14,581 nt of DNA from Spirochaetota bacterium (GTDB lineage: Bacteria > Spirochaetota > Brevinematia > DTOW01). The DNA lies in assembly GCA_028276145.1 (NCBI GenBank), contig JAPYWX010000023.1:1-14581 (forward strand), written 5' to 3'. The stretch's first letter is position 1. The number at the start of each line of letters is the position of its first letter. Positions 1-5,854 of this stretch are shown piece after piece. The translations under genes were made by a program, and so were the position numbers. The notes beneath the pieces were generated by a model, which did not search any database, was not told the origin of the DNA, and worked only from the letters and a program-made list of their open reading frames with translations.

Positions 1-505
1 ATAGCTACTCTCATACTATCAATAACCATACTAATAGAGCAACTAATTACTAAATTTTTAGAGAAGCACACTGATGATGATAAACTAAAAAAGTTTAATA
101 CTGGAATAATATCTTCATTGATAAGGGTAGCTATATATTTAGTAGGAATATCAATAATTCTTTACTACCTAGGTGTAGTAGGAATTTTACCAGTACTAAC
201 AACTTTAGGAATAGGTACCTTACCAATCTCGTTAGCATTGAGAGATACACTATCTAACCTATTTTCAGGGGTATACATAACCGCAGAAAGAAATATAAAA
301 GTAGGAGACTTCATAGAACTTGAAAACGGTAAAAAAGGATACATTAAAATTTTCCTTGTCATTTACTGCTAAGGACTATGAATCAGGCTTAGCAATTCAA
401 AGCGAACTTAGAAAAAAGCTAATCAAAAGACTAATAAAAGAAGATATAGAAATCATCTCTTCGAAGATAGAAGTATACACAAAACAACAAATTACGAAAC
501 ACTGA
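1..505 (+). pseudogene. Remnant of a small-conductance mechanosensitive channel (MscS family), internally deleted and frameshifted; left end outside window
   Basis: MscS channels open under membrane tension to release solutes. Reading in frame from base 1 gives two hydrophobic segments, then the pore-helix and start of the beta domain: TLGIGTLPISLALRDTLSNL followed by a VGDFIELENG stretch (to about base 340), which is diagnostic of the family. Just after the GKKGY residues the frame runs into a stop at 370-372. The typical C-terminal part of the family (a beta strand followed by AKDYESGLAIQSELRKKLI and a final strand) appears in another frame from about 345 to a stop at 503-505. About 60 residues of the middle beta domain that should lie between the two halves are absent, so this is a deletion plus frameshift and not a simple sequencing slip. 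The first half could still yield a truncated membrane protein. Family call is firm; loss of function is inferred. Confidence 0.75.
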
Positions 506-575
506 AGTAGTAAACTCACTAGAGTTATTGAAAATTCCCTCAAAAATCCTTTATTTTCCTTTTAAAGGAGGGTAT

Positions 576-1295
576 ATGAAAAGATTCATAATTGCTTTTA
601 CTATCATACTGATAAGCTTAAGTGCTTATCCACTATCAAAGGACTACAATATTTCTTCAACAGGTGGTACAGGCATAATAACATATCCATCAATTGATGT
701 TTCCTCGTCATTTGAGATAGGGTTAGGAGCTAACTGGGTATTTGCCCCTGGCTCTGTGATATCACCAGCACTAAGTATAGCCATTCAAAACTTCAACATA
801 GGAGTAGCATTTGACTACTCAACCTACAATGGAGGTTGGCCTAAACCACTTATGGTATCACTAAAATACCAAATAGAAAAAGCAGGATTAGGTATTTACG
901 GAGACTGGCAATACAACATAGATCCTAATGAAATGGCTTTCAACTTCATGCTACTTGGTGGAAATGGATTTTTGGGGCTAACAATAGGAGGAGGATGGGA
1001 CATAACTATGGGACTAGGAATATCATTTACTCCTAGATTTGATTGGGCTCTTAACACATTCGTAGGTATGCAAAAAGCAATATACAAAGATGTACTGTTT
1101 TTAAACCTTGAGTTTGGCAACTACTCATATAGGAGGCTTCATGACCCATACTTTGCTGATGACCATAGGGGGATATTTAACATAGGCTTAAATGTTGTAC
1201 CTGCGAACTGGATAGCAATAGCAATTAACTTCCTAGATGTCCTTGATGGTAACAGAAGCATAATGGCAGAACTGAACTTCAGGTTCAACCCATAA
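576..1295 (+). CDS. Small predicted outer-membrane beta-barrel protein, secreted
   Basis: The predicted product is 239 residues. It starts with a typical signal peptide (MKR, then a hydrophobic run of about 15 residues, then SAYPLS). The mature part is glycine- and aromatic-rich, with alternating hydrophobic strands and short turns throughout. This suggests a small beta barrel or porin-like protein in the outer membrane. A TGGTGIITYPSIDV stretch near the mature N terminus resembles the first strand of YjbH-like barrel proteins, but I cannot assign a family. The start at 576 is chosen because a strong ribosome binding site (AAAGGAGGG, 564-572) precedes it and the signal peptide begins there; an in-frame ATG at 528 lacks these. 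It stands alone between the channel remnant and the convergent RNase P RNA gene, only 15 bases from the latter's 3' end. No cargo or substrate can be inferred. Confidence 0.8.
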   Translation: MKRFIIAFTIILISLSAYPLSKDYNISSTGGTGIITYPSIDVSSSFEIGLGANWVFAPGSVISPALSIAIQNFNIGVAFDYSTYNGGWPKPLMVSLKYQIEKAGLGIYGDWQYNIDPNEMAFNFMLLGGNGFLGLTIGGGWDITMGLGISFTPRFDWALNTFVGMQKAIYKDVLFLNLEFGNYSYRRLHDPYFADDHRGIFNIGLNVVPANWIAIAINFLDVLDGNRSIMAELNFRFNP

Positions 1296-1310
1296 AAGTT
1301 TAAGTTTTTA

Positions 1311-1688
1311 GGCTTAGTGTGGGGTAGTACCCCGGATTCTGTTTCTCTGGTCATCTATCTTATCCCCTACCTTACGGTAGGGGATTTTGCTTTTCACCCG
1401 CGGTTAAAGGTATGGGCTACCAACCGCTGCTTAAAATTGTACTTTGGTGGGGGACCAGGACACCTAGCCTCACGGCTAGGCCGGTGAGCTCTTACCTCAC
1501 CTTTTCACCCTTACCGGGAATCCCGGCGGTCTAGTTTCTGTGGCCACCCCACACAATGCTGGCTCTTCACCAGCCAAAGCCCATAAGTATCCGGAAGTTC
1601 CTCTGTGCCAAGCACAAAGTGCTCGAGCACTACGTGCTAAAAGCACAGCGTGCTGAAAGCACAGCGACCAGACACCCCACACTAAGCC
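1311..1688 (-). ncRNA. rnpB: RNase P RNA (bacterial type), with an expanded, repeat-built P3 region
   Basis: This is the catalytic RNA of RNase P, which trims the 5' leader of precursor tRNAs. Read on the minus strand it shows the conserved blocks in order: GAGGAACTTCCGGA (5' part of P4), ACAGAAACTAGACCG, AAGGGTGAAAAGGTGAGGTA and AGAGCTCACCGG (P10/P11 core), GATAGATGACC, and finally ACAGAATCCGG (3' part of P4). Ends are set by helix P1, 15 perfect base pairs between 1311-1325 and 1674-1688. P2 pairs 1346-1352 with 1666-1672. Hairpins with GTGA and GTAA loops fit P12 and P18. The RNA is visibly richer in G+C than its surroundings. Where P3 belongs (between P2 and P4) there is instead an array of GTGCT/AGCAC units at 1605-1662. 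The 5' end overlaps the last codons of ilvB, so it is probably processed from, or read with, the ilvB transcript. No clear terminator is seen at its 3' end. Confidence 0.95.
1605..1662. repeat. Array of palindromic GTGCT-AGCAC units inside rnpB (P3 region)
   Basis: Four half-site pairs in tandem: GTGCC/AGCAC (1605-1615), GTGCT/AGCAC (1619-1630), GTGCT/AGCAC (1634-1646) and GTGCT/AGCAC (1650-1662), with a period of 15-16 bases. The same unit forms the intergenic arrays elsewhere in this window. In the RNA each unit could form a 5-bp hairpin, or the outer CTGTGC/GCACAG parts could pair to make one long irregular stem in place of P3. Confidence 0.9.
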
Positions 1689-3376
1689 ATACCTTCTATC
1701 ATTTCTAAAAGTCCTCTACCTGCGGGAACCATTGGCAGAACATTCTCCTCTTTTTCAACCCAAACATCAAGGACAAATGGACCATCATGATCTAACATTT
1801 CCTTTACTGCTGACTTTAGTTCTGATGGCTTCTCAACTCTCAAAGATTTAACATTATACGCCTCAGCTAGCTTAACAAAATCAGGTATATAAGTTTTTTC
1901 GTTAGCTGCCAAGAAAACAGAAGAGTACCTTTTATCATAAAACAAATCCTGCCACTGTCTAACCATACCCAAATAGAAATTGTTCACAATTACAACTTTA
2001 ACAGGCACATTATACTCCGAAACAGAAGCCAATTCTTGCAAAGTCATTTGGAATGATCCATCTCCAACAAATGCTACAACCGTAGCATCAGGTCTCGCAA
2101 TTTTAGCACCTATAGCAGCGGGGAAAGCATACCCCATTGATCCCAATCCTCCTGAAGTCATAAAAGATCTTGGCTTTTTGAACTTGAAGTACTGTGCCAC
2201 CCACATTTGATGCTGACCAACATCAGCAGTGACAATAGATTCCTTAGCCCCAAGAATATCCGAAACAACTTCTATCAAGTACTGTGGCTTAATGACATCA
2301 TCGCTATTCTTATACCTAAGAGGATGTTCCTTTTTCCATTCCTCTATTTGCTCTAACCACTCTTCAGTGTCAAGCTTACTAACATGTGGCAATATGTCTC
2401 TCAATACCTCCTTAACATCACCAACTATAGGTATATCCACAATAACATTTTTACTTATTGAGGAAGGGTCTATATCTATGTGTATCTTAACTGCATTCGG
2501 TGCAAAAGTTTCAACCTTTCCAGTAACCCTATCATCAAACCTTGCACCTACTGCTATCAACAAATCGCAGTGGCTAACAGCATAGTTAGCATAAACAGTT
2601 CCATGCATTCCTAGCATTCCTAAATATAGAGGATGCCCAGAAGGAACTGCTCCTAGCCCCATCAAAGTAGTAGTAATCGGTGCTTGTAACTTTTCTGCTA
2701 ACTCTATAAGCTCCTTTGAAGCATTTGAATGTATAACTCCGCCACCAGCATATATAACTGGTCTCTTTGACTTCTTTATAGCTTCAACTGCCTTCTTTAT
2801 CTGTAATGGATGCCCCTTGTATTGAGGCTTGTAACTTCTTAATTCTACCTTATCAGGGTAATCAAATTCAGTCTCCATAACTTGGATATCTTTAGGCAAA
2901 TCTATGACAACAGGCCCAGGCCTACCAGTACTAGCTATGTAATAGCCAGCCTTTATAGTCCAAGCCAAATCCTCAACTCTTTTAACCATTCTATTCCACT
3001 TTGTTATGGGTCTAGTAATACCCGTAGTATCAACCTCTTGGAAAGCATCACTACCAACCAAAGAAGTAGAAACTTGACCAGTAAAAACAACAATAGGTAT
3101 TGAATCCATATACGCGTTAGCAATCCCAGTAACAGTATTAGTCGCACCAGGACCACTAGTAACCAGCACAGTACCAGGCTTACCACTAGCCCTAGCATAA
3201 CCATCAGCAGCAAAAGTAGCATTCTGCTCATGCCTAACAAGATACACACTCAAACCTTTCTCTTTGTAAAGCTCATCAAAGATAGGCAATACAGCACCAC
3301 CAGGGTAACCAAAAACTTTTGTAACCCCTTCCTTCTTCAAAGCCTCCAAGAATATTTTAGCTCCAGAATACCTCAT
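1682..3376 (-). CDS. ilvB: Acetolactate (acetohydroxyacid) synthase, large catalytic subunit
   Basis: Joins two pyruvates to 2-acetolactate, or pyruvate and 2-ketobutyrate to acetohydroxybutyrate: the first common step of valine, leucine and isoleucine synthesis, cytoplasmic. At 564 residues it has the usual length. Domains in order: N-terminal thiamine-diphosphate domain with the catalytic glutamate in VRHEQ (E50); a central FAD-type domain with RFDDRVTG (279-286), which marks the biosynthetic enzyme and not the catabolic FAD-free one; and a C-terminal domain with the cofactor motif GDG (438-440)...NN (465-466) and MVRQWQ (471-476). The start has AGGAG seven bases upstream. The usual partner gene for the regulatory small subunit (ilvN) is not adjacent, nor are other ilv genes. 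The stop codon lies inside the 5' strand of RNase P RNA helix P1. No attenuator or T-box was recognised upstream. Confidence 0.95.
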   Translation of the reverse strand: MRYSGAKIFLEALKKEGVTKVFGYPGGAVLPIFDELYKEKGLSVYLVRHEQNATFAADGYARASGKPGTVLVTSGPGATNTVTGIANAYMDSIPIVVFTGQVSTSLVGSDAFQEVDTTGITRPITKWNRMVKRVEDLAWTIKAGYYIASTGRPGPVVIDLPKDIQVMETEFDYPDKVELRSYKPQYKGHPLQIKKAVEAIKKSKRPVIYAGGGVIHSNASKELIELAEKLQAPITTTLMGLGAVPSGHPLYLGMLGMHGTVYANYAVSHCDLLIAVGARFDDRVTGKVETFAPNAVKIHIDIDPSSISKNVIVDIPIVGDVKEVLRDILPHVSKLDTEEWLEQIEEWKKEHPLRYKNSDDVIKPQYLIEVVSDILGAKESIVTADVGQHQMWVAQYFKFKKPRSFMTSGGLGSMGYAFPAAIGAKIARPDATVVAFVGDGSFQMTLQELASVSEYNVPVKVVIVNNFYLGMVRQWQDLFYDKRYSSVFLAANEKTYIPDFVKLAEAYNVKSLRVEKPSELKSAVKEMLDHDGPFVLDVWVEKEENVLPMVPAGRGLLEMIEGMA

Positions 3377-3437
3377 ATTAATCTCCTATCTCATAATGGT
3401 AATAAAAAATTATAAATAAAGTCAAGAAACAAATAAA

Positions 3438-3601
3438 GTGCTTCAAGCACATAGTGCTTCAAGCACATAGTACTTCAAGCACACAGTGCTTCAAGCACAC
3501 AGTGCTACAGCACATTCTACTTTTTAGCACATAGCGATTTAAGCACCTAATTAACGAAGTGCTTTTTAGCACTAGTGCTGTTTAGCACTTAAGAATGTGC
3601 T
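3438..3601. repeat. Tandem array of palindromic GTGCT-N-AGCAC units (largest array)
   Basis: Starts with five near-identical units with a 16-base period (3438-3513; agtgcttcaagcacat type, one with GTACT). Degenerate units with AGCAC halves follow at 3526-3530 and 3542-3546. Complete units at 3559-3572 and 3575-3588 are then joined by a TTAAGAAT spacer to a half-unit at 3597-3601. It lies between the divergent ilvB and rplT genes, starting 61 bases upstream of the ilvB start codon. No open reading frame is credible here. Confidence 0.9.
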
Positions 3602-3797
3602 ATGTAGAACACCACCCACCCTATTCGTTATAGAGAGTTTAACTTCTCCACGCTCTCCAATTAATAAGAAAGTGCTACTAAGCACTTAAGAATGTGCTAT
3701 TAAGAAATTCCAATTTATTTTTATATTATTATATATGAGTTCACAACTCCTTACACTCCCTAAGTAAGAAGTTTCACCTATCTTCAATGTTAATAAA
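3602..3797. other. Intergenic stretch between repeat arrays, one isolated repeat unit, otherwise nothing recognised
   Basis: Contains one complete repeat unit plus a half-unit at 3672-3698, joined by the same TTAAGAAT spacer seen in the array before it. A possible partner of GAGAG and CTCTC tracts lies around 3632-3658, and there is an A+T-rich patch around 3716-3736. A ten-codon frame at 3735-3767 has no ribosome binding site. I see no gene or RNA. Confidence 0.6.
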
Positions 3798-3845
3798 GTG
3801 CTATTTAGCACACAGTGCTATTTAGCACACGGTGCTATTTAGCAC
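3798..3845. repeat. Three regular palindromic GTGCT-ATTT-AGCAC units
   Basis: Three units with an exact 17-base period: 3798-3811, 3815-3828 and 3832-3845, nearly identical in arm and loop. The array ends 58 bases before rplT and its last AGCAC lies where the -35 region of the presumed rplT promoter would be. Confidence 0.9.
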
Positions 3846-3869
3846 AATTTGAAATAAATTGTTTATAAT
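3839..3869 (+). promoter_or_regulatory. Possible promoter for rplT-rplS
   Basis: A perfect -10 box TATAAT lies at 3864-3869. The only -35-like hexamer at a usable distance is TTAGCA (3839-3844, spacer 19), formed by the last palindromic repeat unit. This would give a leader of about 28 bases before rplT. The -10 is convincing; the -35 is weak. Confidence 0.5.
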
Positions 3870-3903
3870 GTTTAAAATTAGTGTCAAAATTCAGGGGTTT
3901 TTT

Positions 3904-4263
3904 ATGAGAGTAACTTATGCTGTTCCTTCTAGGAGGAGAAGGAAAAAGATTTTAAAAGCAGTTAAGGGCCACAGGGGAGCAAGAAGTAGGAGATACAGAG
4001 CTGCTAAAGAATCACTAATGCATGCTCTACATTATGCTTGGGAACACAGAAGACTAAGGAAAAGGGAATTCAGAAAGCTCTGGATAATAAGAATAAACAA
4101 CGCCGTCAGAGAATACGGATTAAACTACAGCCAATTTATTAACCTTCTTAAGAAGAAAAATATTGAAATCAACAGAAAAGCTTTATCTAACATGGCAATA
4201 GAAGATAAAGAAGCATTCAAAAAGCTAGTTGAATTTGTCAAGGAGGGCACAAATGTCAAATAA
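3904..4263 (+). CDS. rplT: 50S ribosomal protein L20
   Basis: L20 binds 23S rRNA early in assembly of the large ribosomal subunit. The 119-residue protein has the family pattern: a very basic N-terminal extension (RRRRKK), KGHRGARSRRYR, then LWIIRINNAVRE and the conserved YSQFINLLKK with a following IEINRKALSNMAI block. The length fits the family (usually about 117-120). The start at 3904 is supported by an AGGGG site a few bases upstream and by alignment with the family N terminus; upstream in-frame ATG codons at 3859 and 3868 would add unrelated residues. Usually this gene follows infC and rpmI, and L20 represses that operon; neither is present here. It overlaps the next gene, rplS, by 11 bases, so the two are translationally coupled. 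Confidence 0.95.
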   Translation: MRVTYAVPSRRRRKKILKAVKGHRGARSRRYRAAKESLMHALHYAWEHRRLRKREFRKLWIIRINNAVREYGLNYSQFINLLKKKNIEINRKALSNMAIEDKEAFKKLVEFVKEGTNVK

Positions 4264-4633
4264 GGTTGTTTCATACATAAAAGAAAAATTCTATGGAGAC
4301 AAAAACTACCCAGATTTCAGGGCAGGTGATGTAATAAGAGTCCACCAGAGAATAAAAGAAGAAGGACAGGACAAAGAAAGAATTCAAGTATTCGAGGGAA
4401 TAGTTATAGCAATAAGAGGTGAAGGTCCTTCAAAAACCTTCACCGTAAGGAAAGTATCATACGGCGTGGGCGTAGAAAAAATATTCCCTTACTATTCTCC
4501 AACAATAGCAAAAATAGAGTTGGTAAGAAGATTCAAAGTAAGAAGAGCTAAGCTATATTACCTAAGAGAAAAGGTGGGTAAAGATGCAAAACTAAAAGAG
4601 TTAAGACTTGAAAAAGTTGATAATGGAAAGTAA
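4253..4633 (+). CDS. rplS: 50S ribosomal protein L19
   Basis: L19 sits at the interface of the two ribosomal subunits. The 126-residue product carries the family core: DFRAGDVIRVHQRIKE, IQVFEGIVIAIRG, FTVRKVSYGVGVEKIFPYYSP, then RRFKVRRAKLYYLREKVGK. It has a C-terminal tail about ten residues longer than usual. The start is taken at 4253 because AAGGAGGG (4240-4247) lies at proper spacing inside the end of rplT and because family alignment begins there. Usually rplS is the last gene of an rpsP-rimM-trmD-rplS operon; here it directly follows rplT, so both genes have moved out of their usual operons. A promoter-like sequence near its 3' end may start a separate speD transcript. Confidence 0.95.
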   Translation: MSNKVVSYIKEKFYGDKNYPDFRAGDVIRVHQRIKEEGQDKERIQVFEGIVIAIRGEGPSKTFTVRKVSYGVGVEKIFPYYSPTIAKIELVRRFKVRRAKLYYLREKVGKDAKLKELRLEKVDNGK

Positions 4634-4646
4634 ACTATTTTATAAA
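4617..4646 (+). promoter_or_regulatory. Likely promoter for speD
   Basis: TTGATA (4617-4622) and TATAAA (4641-4646) are each one mismatch from the consensus -35 and -10, with an 18-base spacer. It overlaps the end of rplS and would give speD its own transcript in addition to read-through from the ribosomal protein genes. Confidence 0.6.
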
Positions 4647-4662
4647 ATACAAAAAATTTTTT

Positions 4663-4672
4663 AAGGAGGTGA
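4663..4672 (+). promoter_or_regulatory. Very strong ribosome binding site of speD
   Basis: AAGGAGGTGA matches the 3' end of 16S rRNA over ten bases, nine bases before the ATG. It is the best such site in the window and fixes the start of speD. Confidence 0.9.
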
Positions 4673-4681
4673 GAGGGAAAA

Positions 4682-5122
4682 ATGGAAAAGGTAAGCTCCC
4701 TTGGGAGGCATTTGCTTGTTGAGTACTACGATTGCGATGTTGATGTTTTGGACAGTGTTGAAACAATAAGGGAAGCTATGTTAAACGCTGCTGAAATGTC
4801 CGGAGCTACAATAATTAGTGACACTTTCCATCATTTTAGTCCTCAAGGTGTTAGCGGTGTAGTGGTAATCGCTGAGTCACACCTAGCCATTCACACTTGG
4901 CCCGAACACAAATTTGCTGCTGTTGACTTATTCACATGCGGAGATGAAGTTGACCCTTGGATTGGTTTCTATTACCTCAAGGAAGTGCTAAAATCAAAGT
5001 ACTTCACAGTAATGGAAATGAGAAGAGGACTCCTAAGTGCAAAAGACGGAAAGTTGCTATTTAAGCCTGTCTCTTCTGAAAACTCCGAAGAAAAAAAGGA
5101 AATCTACGCCAAAGATATATGA
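4682..5122 (+). CDS. speD: S-adenosylmethionine decarboxylase proenzyme (short prokaryotic form)
   Basis: Decarboxylates S-adenosylmethionine to provide the aminopropyl donor for spermidine and longer polyamines, in the cytoplasm. The 146-residue proenzyme cuts itself between E65 and S66 (in VIAESHLAIHTWPEH). S66 then becomes the pyruvoyl cofactor of the alpha chain. H71 and C86 (in DLFTCGD) are at the positions of the processing histidine and catalytic cysteine of the family, with the usual spacings of 5 and 20 from the serine. The N-terminal GRHLLVEYYDCD is typical. The charged tail after residue 130 is longer than in many homologues. It follows the ribosomal protein genes, has its own promoter-like boxes and ends at a strong hairpin terminator. 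No speE is next to it. Polyamines stabilise RNA, but any link to the neighbours is only inference. Confidence 0.95.
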   Translation: MEKVSSLGRHLLVEYYDCDVDVLDSVETIREAMLNAAEMSGATIISDTFHHFSPQGVSGVVVIAESHLAIHTWPEHKFAAVDLFTCGDEVDPWIGFYYLKEVLKSKYFTVMEMRRGLLSAKDGKLLFKPVSSENSEEKKEIYAKDI

Positions 5123-5191
5123 CTCAATAGTTTTCTAAGAATTAACAGCATTCGCCAAAATAGAAAATTAAACTAGTTTATAAACCATTAT

Positions 5192-5220
5192 CAGAGAGGC
5201 TCTGCCTCTCTGCGATTTTT
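5192..5220 (+). terminator. Rho-independent terminator after speD
   Basis: A 9-bp perfect stem CAGAGAGGC / GCCTCTCTG (5192-5200 with 5204-5212) with a three-base loop is followed by CGA and a run of five T. It lies between the convergent speD and pgsA genes. The T run is on the speD side only. Confidence 0.85.
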
Positions 5221-5224
5221 GATT

Positions 5225-5854
5225 TCATTTCAATTCCTTATTTTTAAGCCCCTTGATAAACAAGATTATGTAATCCACTCCAGAAGCAATAGTAATGAAA
5301 GTTACTAGCAATATTACAAGGAACGGCAGGTAAGCAACTAAACCAAAAGTTTCATTTAGAAACTTAAAAGAGAAGTTAGAACTCACCCTAGATGAGACAA
5401 AAATCATGTATAAAAATATCACAGAAATACCTATAAACTGAATTGTTGTTTTCGTTTTTGCGAAAAATGTTGTAGGAATGGAAAAGCCCAGTTTGTCAGA
5501 AATAGGTTTAAGAATCGTAACCATCAAATCCCTAAGGAATATTATAATTACAGCCCACAAAGGAATATTCAAGTATTCCAAAAAAGACAAAGTAATCAAA
5601 GTACCTAAAACTAATATTTTATCGGCTATCGGATCTAACACAAAACCAAACTTCGAGGTACTACCCAACTTTCTAGCAACTATACCATCAAAAGCATCCG
5701 TAATGCTACCAACCAAAAATAAAACAAAAGCTAAAACAATATTCCAATACCCACCTTTCAACAGCAAAAGAATAATAAAAGGAAGAACCAAAACCCTAAA
5801 AAAAGTTATGAAATTTGGAATTATTACCTTAATCAAATCATGAGTACCTTGCAT
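5225..5854 (-). CDS. pgsA: CDP-alcohol phosphatidyltransferase, probably CDP-diacylglycerol-glycerol-3-phosphate 3-phosphatidyltransferase
   Basis: Makes phosphatidylglycerol phosphate from CDP-diacylglycerol and glycerol 3-phosphate at the inner membrane, the first committed step to phosphatidylglycerol. The 209-residue protein has several hydrophobic membrane segments. It has the complete CDP-alcohol phosphotransferase signature D-x2-D-G-x2-A-R-x8-G-x3-D-x3-D: D53, D56, G57, A60, R61, G70, D74, D78. The N-terminal IPNFITFFR is typical of PgsA. The start overlaps the end of rimO by 17 bases, so the two are probably translated from one message; rimO beside pgsA is a common arrangement. Its ribosome binding site is weak (AGGG). 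Other members of the family use inositol, serine or choline as acceptor, so the substrate is inferred from resemblance and context. Confidence 0.88.
   Translation of the reverse strand: MQGTHDLIKVIIPNFITFFRVLVLPFIILLLLKGGYWNIVLAFVLFLVGSITDAFDGIVARKLGSTSKFGFVLDPIADKILVLGTLITLSFLEYLNIPLWAVIIIFLRDLMVTILKPISDKLGFSIPTTFFAKTKTTIQFIGISVIFLYMIFVSSRVSSNFSFKFLNETFGLVAYLPFLVILLVTFITIASGVDYIILFIKGLKNKELK

Noticed and set aside
528..575. Longer start for the barrel protein at 528
   Set aside because: It would hide the signal peptide and lacks the ribosome binding site found before 576.
1497..1682. Cysteine- and arginine-rich open frame on the minus strand
   Set aside because: It lies wholly inside the RNase P RNA and its sequence is explained by conserved RNA motifs.
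2229..2585. Plus-strand open frame inside ilvB
   Set aside because: It is a shadow of the conserved ilvB coding frame.
3438..3601. Repeat array considered as a CRISPR array
   Set aside because: The units follow each other every 16-17 bases with no unique spacers of 30-40 bases, and no cas gene is near.
3735..3767. Ten-codon frame with leucine codons that could be an attenuator leader peptide
   Set aside because: It has no ribosome binding site, no following terminator pair, and is on the opposite strand to ilvB.
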